DNA of 64,000 bases from Bosea sp. F3-2 (GTDB taxonomy: Bacteria > Pseudomonadota > Alphaproteobacteria > Rhizobiales > Beijerinckiaceae), in the NCBI RefSeq assembly GCF_008253865.1, contig NZ_CP042331.1, positions 4,367,501 to 4,431,500 of the forward strand, in the 5' to 3' direction. Below the pieces are notes generated by a model. That model worked only from the letters and a program-made list of their open reading frames with translations. It was not told the DNA's origin and searched no databases. The position numbers and the translations under genes were made by a program. Position 1 is the stretch's first letter. Every line of letters begins with the position of its first letter. Of the stretch, positions 34,444 to 43,778 are shown in pieces.

Positions 34444-34935
34444 TCAGACGGCCGCGACCGCTTCCTGCGCCCCGACCTCCTGGCAGACATCGACCCATTC
34501 GGCCTCAGTCAGCTCGGCCATGCGCTGCGGCGCGATGCGCAGCGCGCTATGGGTCGAGCCTGCCGCCGGGACGACGATATCGAAGGCCTTCAGCGAGACA
34601 TCGCAATAGACCTTGAGCGGCGTGGCGAGGCCGAAGGGGCAGACGCCGCCGACCGGATGTCCCGTCAGGGCCTCGACCTCTTCCTGGCCGAGCATGCGCG
34701 GCTTGCCGCCGAGCGCGGCCTTCGCCTTCCGGTTGTCGAGCCGCGCATCGCCGCGCGTGACGACGAGCACCACCTCCTCGCCGATGCGCAGCGAGAGCGT
34801 CTTGGCGATCTGGCCCGGCTCGACGCCATGGGCCGCGGCAGCGAGCGGCACGGTGGCGCTGCTCTCATCGGTCACGATGACGGCGATGTCGGGAGCGTGT
34901 TCGGCGAAGAAGGCGCGGACGGATTGAAGGCTCAT
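34444..34935 (-). CDS. YbaK/ProX-type aminoacyl-tRNA deacylase
   Basis: Protein of 163 aa. The family hydrolyses wrongly charged tRNA, chiefly Ala- or Cys-tRNA-Pro, in trans. Visible are the conserved lysine in QIAKTLSLRIGEEVVLVVTR, the loop RGDARLDNRKAKAALGGKPR and the GGVCPFGLATPLKVYCDVSL motif. Length is normal. It overlaps the upstream membrane-protein gene by 4 bp, so the two are co-transcribed. Confidence 0.88.
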   Translation of the reverse strand: MSLQSVRAFFAEHAPDIAVIVTDESSATVPLAAAAHGVEPGQIAKTLSLRIGEEVVLVVTRGDARLDNRKAKAALGGKPRMLGQEEVEALTGHPVGGVCPFGLATPLKVYCDVSLKAFDIVVPAAGSTHSALRIAPQRMAELTEAEWVDVCQEVGAQEAVAAV

Positions 34936-35210
34936 CGGGCAATTCGCGAGGTCAGCAAGAGGATCAGCAGGCTGGCGATCGCCGGCACGCCGAAGACGAC
35001 AAGGAAGATCGGCGCTTCCTCCATCACGGTATAGCCCGCCCGGTTGACGCCGATCCAGAGGTTGATGAGGGCGCCGACCAACCAGAGCGGCAGGAACAAC
35101 CCGACCGCGAATGCGATCGGGCGGCCGGCGGAGATGGCAAGGCGGGGCGCAGCGACGAGCAGGATGCCAAGCAGGGCGAAGCCGATACCGATGACCTTGA
35201 TGGTGTGCAT
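34932..35210 (-). CDS. Small three-helix membrane protein
   Basis: Protein of 92 aa with hydrophobic segments IGIGFALLGILLVAAP, IAFAVGLFLPLWLVGALINL and APIFLVVFGVPAIASLLILL, joined by short polar loops. No motif of a named family is seen. The stop overlaps the start of the deacylase gene (ATGA). Confidence 0.7.
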   Translation of the reverse strand: MHTIKVIGIGFALLGILLVAAPRLAISAGRPIAFAVGLFLPLWLVGALINLWIGVNRAGYTVMEEAPIFLVVFGVPAIASLLILLLTSRIAR

Positions 35211-35287
35211 GCGTCAGACCTGCCCAATCGAAATCATGACAAACAACAATCGATTACCTGCTCTGCGCAAGCCGCGAGGCACGCGAT

Positions 35288-35872
35288 TCATTCGTTTGCC
35301 GAAATGCGCGTCCTGACGAGCGACCCGGCAGCGCGGCCGGCTGCCTCGATATAATCGGGATTGCGATGGATCAGCATGATCGAAAAGGCGCCATCCATCA
35401 GCAGGACGATTTCACGGGCCAAAGCCCGTGCGTCGGCAAGGCCGCGGCTCTGCATCTCGCCGGCCAGCCAGTTTTCGAAATTCGCCTTGTGCCGTGCCCC
35501 CGCCTTGATGGCTGGGTGCCCGGGCATGGCGGCCAATTCCGCGGCGGTGCGCAGGAAACCGCAGCCCTTCCATTTCGGATGCCGCGTGGCGCGCGCCAGA
35601 TTGGAGAAGATCGCTTCGACCTTGCGGTCGACACCGCCATCGGCAGCCTCGAACCAGCCGGCCATCTGCTTCAGGTTGGGCTGATCTCGGGCCTCGAGAT
35701 AGGCGGCGACCAAATCGTCCTTGCTCCTGAAATGATAGTAGAGCGTCCGCTTGGTGAGCCCCGCCTTCTCGGCCACGGCGTCCACGCTGACGCGGCCGAT
35801 TCCCTCCGCATAGAAGAGCTTCGTCGCAGCATCGATAATGCGCTTGCGGGTGGGGCGCGCGGCGTCCTGCAT
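35288..35872 (-). CDS. TetR-family transcriptional regulator
   Basis: Protein of 194 aa. The DNA-binding part reads RKRIIDAATKLFYAEGIGRV then SVDAVAEKAGLTKRTLYYHF. The C-terminal ligand domain contains WKGCGFLRTAAELAAMPGHP, seen in regulators of short-chain or xenobiotic metabolism. It is divergent from the enoyl-CoA hydratase gene, with a 22-bp palindrome between them 8 bp from its start, so it probably represses both and is released by an acyl or aromatic ligand. Confidence 0.92.
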   Translation of the reverse strand: MQDAARPTRKRIIDAATKLFYAEGIGRVSVDAVAEKAGLTKRTLYYHFRSKDDLVAAYLEARDQPNLKQMAGWFEAADGGVDRKVEAIFSNLARATRHPKWKGCGFLRTAAELAAMPGHPAIKAGARHKANFENWLAGEMQSRGLADARALAREIVLLMDGAFSIMLIHRNPDYIEAAGRAAGSLVRTRISANE

Positions 35873-35880
35873 GCCGCAAG

Positions 35881-35902
35881 GTATACCGACTAGTGAATAT
35901 AC
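35881..35902. promoter_or_regulatory. TetR operator
   Basis: A 22-bp dyad of the form GTATA-N3-ACT/AGT-N3-TATAC, exactly symmetrical in 16 of 22 positions, lies between the start of the TetR gene (35,872) and the enoyl-CoA hydratase start (35,956). Size and symmetry match sites bound by a pair of TetR dimers or one dimer. Confidence 0.75.
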
Positions 35903-35955
35903 ACAAACTGCGAAGGCGGCGATCCTTCTCCGGCAATCCTGCTGGAGAGAAAGCC

Positions 35956-36768
35956 ATGACTGATCTCGTCCTGACCGAAACCCGCGATGCGATCGCGACC
36001 CTCACCCTCAACCGCCCCGACAAGCTCAACGCCCTGAATTACGCGCTGATCGATCGTCTTCTCGTGCTGCTCGATGCCATCGAGACCGATGATGGCGTGC
36101 GGGCCATCATCCTGACGGGCGCCGGCGACCGTGCTTTTTCCGCCGGAGGCGACATCCACGAATTCTCGCAAAGCGTTGCACAGGGCGCCGATGTCGCCAT
36201 GCGGGACTTCGTCACGCGCGGCCAGCGGCTCACTGCGCGGCTGGAAGCCTTTCCCAAGCCTATCATCGCTGCGGTCAACGGCCTCGCCTTCGGCGGCGGC
36301 TGCGAGATCACCGAGGCCGTGCCTCTGGCGATCGCGAGCGAGCGCGCTTCCTTCGCCAAGCCGGAGATCAATCTCGGCATGCCGCCGACCTTCGGCGGAA
36401 CCCAGCGCCTGCCGCGCCTGGCCGGGCGCAAGCGCGCGCTGGAGCTGCTGCTGACGGGGGACGTGTTCTCGCCGGAGCATGCCTTGGCGCTCGGCCTCGT
36501 CAATCAGGTCGTTCCGCATGACCAGCTCATGCCTGCCGCGCGCGATCTGGCCGGACGCATCCTGCGGCATTCGCCGCTCGCGGCAGCGAGCATCCTCCGG
36601 GCGGTCACGCGCGGCCTCAACCAGAGCATTGCCGAAGGGCTTCTGATCGAAGGCGAGCAGTTCGCCCGGATGGCGCCGACCGCCGACCTGCGAGAAGGGC
36701 TCGATGCCTGGATCGCGCGCCGCAAGCCGGACTATCCCGGATCGTGGTCGCTGAACGCCGTCGCCTAG
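35956..36768 (+). CDS. Enoyl-CoA hydratase/isomerase family protein
   Basis: Protein of 270 aa from ATG 35956 (GGAGAG upstream). Crotonase-fold features are NRPDKLNALNYALID, the oxyanion-hole segments GAGDRAFSAGGDIHEF and AAVNGLAFGGGCEIT, and the second catalytic region KPEINLGMPPTFGGTQRLPR, in which the usual glutamate pair is partly kept. The last residues form the helical trimerisation domain. The exact substrate is unknown. The TetR regulator next door and a DUF1330 protein 15 bp downstream suggest a small acyl-CoA catabolic unit. Confidence 0.88.
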   Translation: MTDLVLTETRDAIATLTLNRPDKLNALNYALIDRLLVLLDAIETDDGVRAIILTGAGDRAFSAGGDIHEFSQSVAQGADVAMRDFVTRGQRLTARLEAFPKPIIAAVNGLAFGGGCEITEAVPLAIASERASFAKPEINLGMPPTFGGTQRLPRLAGRKRALELLLTGDVFSPEHALALGLVNQVVPHDQLMPAARDLAGRILRHSPLAAASILRAVTRGLNQSIAEGLLIEGEQFARMAPTADLREGLDAWIARRKPDYPGSWSLNAVA

Positions 36769-36783
36769 GCCTGGAGACCAAGC

Positions 36784-37209
36784 ATGACTGGTTTTACGAT
36801 CTTCACGCGCGAGACCTTCGCCGCCTTCCGCGCAGACAACCGGCCGGGTCCGGTCCATATGCTCAACCTGATCCGGCTGCATGCCGAAGCCCGTTATCCC
36901 GATGGGCGGAGAGCAACCGGAGCGGATGCCTATGCCAGTTACAGCCGGATCAGCGCGCCGGTGTTTGCCCGGCTCGGCGGCCGGATCGCCTGGCGCGGCA
37001 GGTTCGAGCTTGGAATGATCGGCCCTGAGGAGGAGCGCTGGGATATCTGCTTCATCGCCGAGTATCCGAGCTCCGATACTTTCGCCGAGATGCTGCGCGA
37101 CCCGACTTATCGGGAGGCGATGGCGCATCGCATCGCGGCGGTTGCCGATAGCCGCCTCATCCGGCTCGGCGTCCTCCCCAGCGGTACGAGCTTTGACGGA
37201 TCGGCATGA
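36784..37209 (+). CDS. DUF1330 family protein
   Basis: Protein of 141 aa with the dimeric alpha/beta-barrel pattern: GPVHMLNLIRLHAEARYPDG, GADAYASYSRISAPVFARLG, GRIAWRGRFELGMIGPEEER and YPSSDTFAEMLRDPTYREAM. The family has no firm function. It probably shares a transcript with the enoyl-CoA hydratase. Confidence 0.8.
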   Translation: MTGFTIFTRETFAAFRADNRPGPVHMLNLIRLHAEARYPDGRRATGADAYASYSRISAPVFARLGGRIAWRGRFELGMIGPEEERWDICFIAEYPSSDTFAEMLRDPTYREAMAHRIAAVADSRLIRLGVLPSGTSFDGSA

Positions 37210-37256
37210 CGCGACTGTGTCCCGAGCAGCGCGGGCAAGCGGTCGCGCTGCTCGGC

Positions 37257-38261
37257 TCAGGCGGTGCCAACCTTGCCTCTCTCCGGCGCTTCCGCAGCAG
37301 CTTGGTTGGCTGCGAACTGAAGCGCTGGACAGAGCATTGAAACGCCATTCGCATTCCGAACGAGATCGTCCCTAGCAAACAGCTCGGCCAGCCAGTCGAC
37401 GAAGACGCGCACCTTATTGCTGAGGTGCCGGTTCGGCGGATAGACGATGTGAAGCGGTTTCGGCGCCGCGCACCAGTCGAGCAGGAGCGGCACGAGCCGC
37501 CCGTCTGCGATCGGCTCGCGGGCCATGAAGGTCGGCAGCTGCACGATGCCGTGACCGGCGAGACCGGCGGCGAGGTAACCCGTGCCGTCATTGAGCGAGA
37601 TGGTGTAGCGGCCGGTGATCTCGATCGTTTCGGTCGGGTTCTGATAGATCATCGACAGCACGCGGCCGCCGAGCGCCGGCCGGTAGGCGACGATCTGGTG
37701 CCCTTCCTCGATATCGCGCGGATGGCGCGGCGTGCCGAAGCGGGCGAGATAGTCGGGTGAGGCGCAGGTGATGAGTTGCATCTCGCCGATCCGCCGGGCG
37801 ATCAGGCTCTGGTCCGTGATCTCGCCGGCCCGCACCGCGCAATCCAGGTTCTCGCCGATGAGATCGGCCGGCCGGTCGCTCAGGCCGAGATCGAGCTGGA
37901 TGTCGGGATAGCGGGCATGGAATTCGTGCAGCGCCGGGATGATCACCGAGATCGCCAGTGCCGAGCTGCAATCGACCCTCAGCCGGCCGCTCGGGCGCGC
38001 CTGCGCCAGGGTGAGGCTGGCGTCGAGTTCGGCCAACTCATCGAGCAGGCGCAGCGCCCGCTCGTAATAGGCGGCGCCGTCCATGGTCACGGTCACGCGC
38101 CGCGTCGTCCGGTTCAGGAGCTTGGCGCGTAGATGCGCTTCGAGCTGCTGGATCAGCTTCGTCACAGTCGGCTTCGGCATCTCAAGGAGATCGGCCGCGC
38201 GGGTGAAGGTTCCGGTCTCGACGACACGCACGAAAGCCCGCATGGCAGTCAGCTGATCCAT
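37257..38261 (-). CDS. LysR-family transcriptional regulator
   Basis: Protein of 334 aa. The winged helix is FVRVVETGTFTRAADLLEMP then KPTVTKLIQQLEAHL, followed by NRTTRRVTVTMDGAAYYERA. The co-inducer domain (RVDCSSALAISVIIPALHEF, YPDIQLDLGLSDRPADLIGE) is of the CrgA/DhcR-like type. It is divergent from the hydrolase-fold gene and RND pump genes, so these are its likely targets. Confidence 0.9.
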   Translation of the reverse strand: MDQLTAMRAFVRVVETGTFTRAADLLEMPKPTVTKLIQQLEAHLRAKLLNRTTRRVTVTMDGAAYYERALRLLDELAELDASLTLAQARPSGRLRVDCSSALAISVIIPALHEFHARYPDIQLDLGLSDRPADLIGENLDCAVRAGEITDQSLIARRIGEMQLITCASPDYLARFGTPRHPRDIEEGHQIVAYRPALGGRVLSMIYQNPTETIEITGRYTISLNDGTGYLAAGLAGHGIVQLPTFMAREPIADGRLVPLLLDWCAAPKPLHIVYPPNRHLSNKVRVFVDWLAELFARDDLVRNANGVSMLCPALQFAANQAAAEAPERGKVGTA

Positions 38262-38298
38262 GTGGCGCCCGATTGTTTCCTGCTGTGAATAATGAATG

Positions 38299-38309
38299 AG
38301 CTGATAGCT
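38299..38309. promoter_or_regulatory. Candidate LysR binding dyad
   Basis: AGCTGATAGCT is a perfect 4-3-4 dyad in an AT-rich patch (AATAATGA ... TTATTTATT) between the divergent LysR and hydrolase-fold genes. It fits a regulator site by position only. Confidence 0.35.
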
Positions 38310-38369
38310 TATTTATTCCGAAGTGGCGATTCACTAATTCGTGCTGCAACGCAACAGCGAGGGTGAGCC

Positions 38370-39206
38370 ATGCCCGCGATCGCCGCGCAGAAGCTGCAAC
38401 CGGTCCTCTCCGTCTTCTGGCGGGAGGAGAGTCTGAGCGTCCGTGGAGAGAGCTTCTCGGGCCGGCTCTATGTTCCCGCGGAGGTTCCGGACGATGCCGG
38501 CCTCGTGCTGCATCTCCACGGCGGCCACTTCAACAGCGGCTCGCCCGCCGAGGGGCAGGCCGTTGCCACCGCCCTGACCGAGGCCGGTGCGGTCGTGTTC
38601 TCGCTCTCCTATCCGCTCGCGCCGGTCCAGCGTTTCCCCGAGACGCTCGAACGCATCTATGGAGCGCTCGAGGCTCTTGCCAGGGGGCGCACGCGCTGGG
38701 CGACGCGCAAGGCGCCGATCTACGTCGCCGGCGAGGAGGCGGGCGGCAATCTCGCAGCGGCGCTGGCTATGATGGCGCGCGATCGCGGCGGCCCGGCGCT
38801 GGCGGGCCAGATCCTGCTTTCGCCGATGCTCGATGCCTGCCTCGGCACGGCATCGCTACGCGGCGCTCAAGCCGGGCCGGTCGGCTGCCGCTGGGCCGAT
38901 GGCTGGGCCGATTACCTCGGTACGCCCGAGCGCGCGGCCCATCCCTATGCGGCGCCGTTGCAGGCGACGCGCCTCTCCGGCCTGCCGCCGGCGCTGCTGA
39001 TCAGCGCGGAAGATGACCCGATGCGCGACGAGGCGGCGCAATATGCTGCTCGCCTCGGACAGTCGGGTGTCGCTGCCCGCCATGTCGAGTTCCCCGCGCC
39101 GACGCGCTGGCCGCAGGCCTATGCGGACGCGGCGAATGAAGGCTCCTGTCTCTGCAAAACCTGCGGCGAGATCGCCGCCTTCTACGAGCGAACCGCACCC
39201 TCCTAG
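38370..39206 (+). CDS. Alpha/beta-hydrolase-fold protein lacking the catalytic serine
   Basis: Protein of 278 aa related to hormone-sensitive-lipase-type esterases. The oxyanion motif HLHGGHFNSGSP and the late acidic site ISAEDDPMRDEA are present. The nucleophile elbow, normally G-D-S-A-G-G, reads YVAGEEAGGNLAAAL, with Glu in place of Ser. The region where the catalytic His is expected (FPAPTRWPQAYADA) has none. The C-terminus has a cysteine cluster (SCLCKTCGEI). It is therefore probably not an esterase. It lies 51 bp upstream of the RND adaptor gene and may be a ligand-binding accessory of the pump. Confidence 0.82.
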   Translation: MPAIAAQKLQPVLSVFWREESLSVRGESFSGRLYVPAEVPDDAGLVLHLHGGHFNSGSPAEGQAVATALTEAGAVVFSLSYPLAPVQRFPETLERIYGALEALARGRTRWATRKAPIYVAGEEAGGNLAAALAMMARDRGGPALAGQILLSPMLDACLGTASLRGAQAGPVGCRWADGWADYLGTPERAAHPYAAPLQATRLSGLPPALLISAEDDPMRDEAAQYAARLGQSGVAARHVEFPAPTRWPQAYADAANEGSCLCKTCGEIAAFYERTAPS

Positions 39207-39257
39207 CGCGCCCCTTTCCGATCATCCCCCATCATTTTCAAGGAAGGACCGACCCCT

Positions 39258-40457
39258 ATGATTCAGGGAACGAACCGTCGCGGCCTTTTGGCTGGCCTTA
39301 CCGCTTCTGTCACACTGGCTGCCATCGTCGCTTTTGCACTCTCTGGCAGCCGCGCGCAGGGCGACACCACCCCCGCGCCTGCCCCCGCCGTGCCGGTTTC
39401 CGTCGCGACCGTGGAGGCGCGGGACGTCGTGCCGTGGGCCGAGTTCTCCGGCCGGCTCGAGGCCATCGAGCGCGTCGAGCTGCGCTCGCGCGTATCCGGC
39501 GTCGTCGAGGCCGTGCATTTCCGCGAGGGCAATCTGGTGAAGCAGGGCGACCTGCTCGTCAGCATCGATCAGGCGCCCTATCTCGCCGATCTGGAGCGCG
39601 CCCAGGCACAGGTACTCGCCGCCCAGGCGCGTGTCGCACTCTCCGAAAGCGAGCATGAGCGCGGCCAGCAGCTCATCGCCACCCGCAACCTCTCGCAGCG
39701 CGACCTCGACACCCGCGTCAACGCCTTGCGCGAAGCGCAGGCGAATCTGCGTTCGGCAGAAGCCGCCCGCCGTACGGCGCAGCTCAATCTGGATTACACC
39801 CAGATCCGCGCACCGATCAGCGGCCGGATCGGACGGCTCGACGTCACCGTCGGCAATCTGATCGCGGCCGGCGGCCAGGTACTGACCTCGTTGCTCTCCG
39901 TCGATCCGATCTATGCCGCCTTCAACGCCGACGAGCGCAGCGTGCTCGACGCGCTGGCCTCGCTGCCTCAAGGCTCGCGCGCGCTGGAGCAAATCCCGGT
40001 CAGGCTGACCACGGCGACGACCGAGGCGGCGCAGTTCAGCGGCCGGCTGCATTTCGTCGACAACGGCATCGACGGTGCCAGCGGCACGGTGCGGGTGCGC
40101 GCCCTGCTCGACAATCCCGACGGGCGGCTGATGCCCGGCCAGTTCGTGCGGGTGCAGCTCGGGCAGGCCAAGGCCGAACCGCAGCTCGTCATCAACGAGC
40201 GCGCCGTCGGCACAGACCAGAACAAGAAATTCGTCTTCGTCGTCGGCGATGACGGCAAGGCCGCCTGGCGCGAGGTTTCGCTCGGCGCGTCCCATGAGGG
40301 CTTACGCGTGGTCAATGCCGGGCTGAAGCCCGGCGAGCGCATCATCGTCAACGGGCTGCAGCGCGTCCGGCCGGGTGCCGTCGTCGCGCCGCAGCCGGTC
40401 CCCATGGCCGAGAAGAGCGAGCTGAAGAGGCCCGCGACCGAACTCGCACAACGCTGA
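39258..40457 (+). CDS. RND efflux periplasmic adaptor (AcrA/MexE type)
   Basis: Protein of 399 aa. A leader with a membrane helix (RRGLLAGLTASVTLAAIVAF) is followed by the lipoyl half ELRSRVSGVVEAVHFREGNL, a hairpin of about 70 residues, the second half IRAPISGRIGRLDVTVGNLI, then beta-barrel and membrane-proximal domains (QLVINERAVGTDQNKKFVFV). It joins the inner-membrane pump to an outer-membrane channel. No TolC-like channel gene is nearby, so a chromosomally distant one must be used. Confidence 0.93.
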   Translation: MIQGTNRRGLLAGLTASVTLAAIVAFALSGSRAQGDTTPAPAPAVPVSVATVEARDVVPWAEFSGRLEAIERVELRSRVSGVVEAVHFREGNLVKQGDLLVSIDQAPYLADLERAQAQVLAAQARVALSESEHERGQQLIATRNLSQRDLDTRVNALREAQANLRSAEAARRTAQLNLDYTQIRAPISGRIGRLDVTVGNLIAAGGQVLTSLLSVDPIYAAFNADERSVLDALASLPQGSRALEQIPVRLTTATTEAAQFSGRLHFVDNGIDGASGTVRVRALLDNPDGRLMPGQFVRVQLGQAKAEPQLVINERAVGTDQNKKFVFVVGDDGKAAWREVSLGASHEGLRVVNAGLKPGERIIVNGLQRVRPGAVVAPQPVPMAEKSELKRPATELAQR

Positions 40458-40532
40458 AGTCAATGACCGGCTGCAGGCGCCGCGAACCGGGCCTGCAGCC
40501 GTAAGCATAAGCCGCTCGAAAGGGGGCGACCC

Positions 40533-43500
40533 ATGAACCTCTCCAAGTTCTTCATCGACCGGCCGATCTTCGCGGCGGTCCTCTCCGTTCTGATCTTCCT
40601 GGCCGGGCTGCTGTCGATCAGGGCCCTGCCGATCTCCGAATATCCGGAGGTCGTCCCGCCGACCGTGGTTGTGCGGGCGCAATATCCCGGCGCCAGCCCG
40701 CGCGTGATCGCCGAGACGGTGGCAACGCCGATCGAGGAGCAGATCAATGGCGTCGAGGGCATGCTCTACATGTCGAGCCAGGCGACGACCGACGGTCTGA
40801 TGACGCTGAACGTCACCTTCCGGCTCGGCACCGATCCGGACAAGGCGCAGCAGCTCGTGCAGAACCGCGTCAGCCAGGCTGAGCCGCGCCTGCCCGAGGA
40901 GGTGCGCCGGCTCGGCATCACCACGGTCAAGAGCTCGCCCGATCTGACGATGGTGGTGCACATCACCTCGCCGAATGGCCGCTACGACATGACCTATCTG
41001 CGCAACTACGCCGTGATGAACGTCAAGGACCGGCTGGCCCGGATCGACGGCGTCGGCCAGGTCCAGCTCTTCGGCTCGGGCGACTACTCCATGCGCGTCT
41101 GGCTCGACCCGCAGAAGGTCGCCGAGCACGGTCTCTCGCCCGGCGATGTCGTCCGTGAGATCCGCGCCCAGAACGTCCAGGCCGCGGCTGGCGTGATCGG
41201 CGCCTCGCCGAATGCGCCGGGCCTCGATCTCCAGCTCTCGGTCAATGCCCAGGGCCGCCTGCAGAACGAGGAGCAGTTCGGCGATATCATCGTCAAGACC
41301 GGCACTGATGGCGCAGTCGTGCGGCTGCGTGACATCGCCCGGATCGAGCTGGGCGCGGCCGAATACGCGCTGCGCTCGCTGCTCAACGGCAAGTCGGCCG
41401 TCGCCGTCCCGGTCTTCCAGGCGCCGGGCTCGAACGCCATCGCCATTGCCGACCGCGTGCAGGAGGTGATGCGCGAGATCAAGCAGAACATGCCCGAGGG
41501 CGTGGATTATTCGATCGTCTACGACACCACCCAGTTCGTGCGCGCCTCGATCAAGGCGGTCATCTCGACGCTGCTGGAAGCGGTCGCGCTCGTCGTGCTC
41601 GTCGTCATCGTCTTCCTGCAGACCTGGCGGGCCTCGATCATCCCGCTCGTCGCCGTCCCGATCTCGATCGTCGGCACCTTTGCGGTGATGTATGTCATGG
41701 GCTTCTCGATCAATGCGCTCAGCCTGTTCGGGTTGGTGCTGGCGATCGGCATCGTCGTCGACGACGCGATCGTCGTGGTCGAGAATGTCGAGCGCAATAT
41801 CGAGAACGGGCTCTCGCCGCGCGAAGCCACCTACAAGGCGATGCGCGAGGTTTCCGGCCCGATCATCGCGATCGCGCTGGTGCTGGTCGCCGTCTTCGTG
41901 CCGCTCGCCTTCATCTCGGGCCTGACCGGGCAGTTCTACCGCCAGTTCGCACTGACCATCGCGATCTCGACGGTGATCTCGGCGATCAACTCGCTGACCT
42001 TGTCTCCGGCCTTGGCCGCCCTGCTGCTGAAGGGCCACCACGCCCCCAAGGACGCGTTGACCCGCTTCATGAACCGGGTGTTCGGCTGGTTCTTTCGCGC
42101 CTTCAACCGCTTCTTCCACCGCTCGTCCGAGGCCTATGGCGACGGCGTGCGCCGGGTGATCTCGCATCGCGCGATCATGCTCGCGGTCTATGTCGTGCTG
42201 CTCGGCTTGACCGGCGTGTTGTTCAAGGCGGTGCCGAGCGGTTTCGTGCCTGGCCAGGACAAGCAATACCTCGTCGGCTTCGCGCAGCTTCCCGATGCCG
42301 CGACGCTCGACCGGACGGAGGACGTGATCCGCCGCATGGACGAGATCGCGCTGAAGCATCCGGGCGTCGAGAACGCCATCTCCTTCCCTGGCCTCTCGAT
42401 CAACGGTTTCACCAACTCCTCCAATTCCGGCATCGTCTTCGTCGGCCTGAAGCCCTTCGACCAGCGCAAGGACCCGTCCTTGAGCGGCAACGCCATCGCG
42501 ATGCAGCTCAACAAGGAGTTCGCCGGCATCAAGGAGGCCTTCATCGCGATGTTCCCGCCGCCGCCGGTGCAGGGGCTCGGCACTATCGGCGGCTTCAAGC
42601 TGCAGATCGAGGATCGCGCCGGCCTCGGCTATGCCGCGCTCGACGAGGCGACCAAGGCCTTCATGGCCAAGGCCGTGCAGGCGCCGGAGATCGCGGGTAT
42701 GTTCTCGAGCTTCCAGGTCAACGTGCCGCAGCTCTATGCCGATATCGACCGCACCAAGGCCCGCCAGCTCGGCGTGCCCGTCACCGAGGTGTTCGACACG
42801 CTACAGACCTATCTCGGCTCGACCTATGTCAACGACTTCAACCGCTTCGGCCGCACCTACACCGTGCGCGTCCAGGCCGACGCGCCCTTCCGGGCTTTGC
42901 CGGAGCATATCGGCCAACTCAAGGTGCGCTCGAATGCGGGCGAGATGATCCCGCTCAGCGCGGTGCTGAACGTGCGCTCCGACTCCGGTCCTGAACGCGC
43001 CATGCGCTATAACGGCTTCCTCTCGGCCGACATCAATGCCGGCGCGGCGCCGGGCTTCTCCTCCGGCCAGGCGCAGGCCGCCGTGCAGCGCATCGCCGAC
43101 GAGACCCTGCCCAAGGGCTTTGCCTTCGAATGGACGGAACTGACCTATCAGGAAATCCTGGCGGGCAATTCGGCGGTGATCGTCTTCCCCGTCGCGATCC
43201 TGCTCGTCTTTCTCGTGCTGGCGGCTCAATACGAGAGCTTGACCCTGCCCATTGCGATCCTGCTGATCATCCCGATGGGCCTGCTCGCGGCGCTGACCGG
43301 CGTCTGGCTCTCAGGGGGAGACAACAACGTCTTCACCCAGATCGGCCTCGTCGTGCTGGTGGGACTATCGGCGAAGAACGCCATCCTGATCGTCGAATTC
43401 GCGCGCGAGCTCGAATTCGAGGGCAGGACGCCGGTCGAGGCCGCGATCGAGGCGAGTCGCCTGCGCCTGCGGCCGATCCTGATGACCTCGCTCGCCTTCA

Positions 43501-43712
43501 TCATGGGCGTGGTGCCGCTGGTCACCTCGACGGGCGCGGGTGCTGAGATGCGCCAGGCGATGGGTATCGCGGTCTTTGCCGGCATGATCGGCGTCACCGC
43601 CTTCGGCATCTTCCTGACGCCGGTCTTCTACGTCCTGATGCGCAAGCTGGCGGGAAACCGTCCGCTCGTGCGGCACGACATCGAGACGCCGGTCCTGCAA
43701 GCTGCGGAGTGA
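40533..43712 (+). CDS. RND multidrug efflux permease (AcrB/MexF type)
   Basis: Protein of 1,059 aa, full length for the hydrophobe/amphiphile efflux family. It starts MNLSKFFIDRPIFAAVLSVL. Twelve helices and two large periplasmic loops are present. The proton-relay aspartates lie in GIVVDDAIVVVENVERNI. GFVPGQDKQYLVGFAQLPDA and FSSFQVNVPQLYADIDRTKA are loop motifs. It pumps organic toxicants outward with proton influx. It follows the adaptor by 75 bp and converges with the sensor kinase gene. Confidence 0.95.
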   Translation: MNLSKFFIDRPIFAAVLSVLIFLAGLLSIRALPISEYPEVVPPTVVVRAQYPGASPRVIAETVATPIEEQINGVEGMLYMSSQATTDGLMTLNVTFRLGTDPDKAQQLVQNRVSQAEPRLPEEVRRLGITTVKSSPDLTMVVHITSPNGRYDMTYLRNYAVMNVKDRLARIDGVGQVQLFGSGDYSMRVWLDPQKVAEHGLSPGDVVREIRAQNVQAAAGVIGASPNAPGLDLQLSVNAQGRLQNEEQFGDIIVKTGTDGAVVRLRDIARIELGAAEYALRSLLNGKSAVAVPVFQAPGSNAIAIADRVQEVMREIKQNMPEGVDYSIVYDTTQFVRASIKAVISTLLEAVALVVLVVIVFLQTWRASIIPLVAVPISIVGTFAVMYVMGFSINALSLFGLVLAIGIVVDDAIVVVENVERNIENGLSPREATYKAMREVSGPIIAIALVLVAVFVPLAFISGLTGQFYRQFALTIAISTVISAINSLTLSPALAALLLKGHHAPKDALTRFMNRVFGWFFRAFNRFFHRSSEAYGDGVRRVISHRAIMLAVYVVLLGLTGVLFKAVPSGFVPGQDKQYLVGFAQLPDAATLDRTEDVIRRMDEIALKHPGVENAISFPGLSINGFTNSSNSGIVFVGLKPFDQRKDPSLSGNAIAMQLNKEFAGIKEAFIAMFPPPPVQGLGTIGGFKLQIEDRAGLGYAALDEATKAFMAKAVQAPEIAGMFSSFQVNVPQLYADIDRTKARQLGVPVTEVFDTLQTYLGSTYVNDFNRFGRTYTVRVQADAPFRALPEHIGQLKVRSNAGEMIPLSAVLNVRSDSGPERAMRYNGFLSADINAGAAPGFSSGQAQAAVQRIADETLPKGFAFEWTELTYQEILAGNSAVIVFPVAILLVFLVLAAQYESLTLPIAILLIIPMGLLAALTGVWLSGGDNNVFTQIGLVVLVGLSAKNAILIVEFARELEFEGRTPVEAAIEASRLRLRPILMTSLAFIMGVVPLVTSTGAGAEMRQAMGIAVFAGMIGVTAFGIFLTPVFYVLMRKLAGNRPLVRHDIETPVLQAAE

Positions 43713-43778
43713 CGAGGCGAACCCGCTTGCCATATCCGGCGCGCAGGTTCTGCGCGCCGGGTCTTTTAGTTTCGGGGT

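Noticed and set aside
40302..42359. Minus-strand open frame of 685 codons
   Set aside because: Antisense to the RND permease gene, with Asp/His/Arg-rich nonsense composition.
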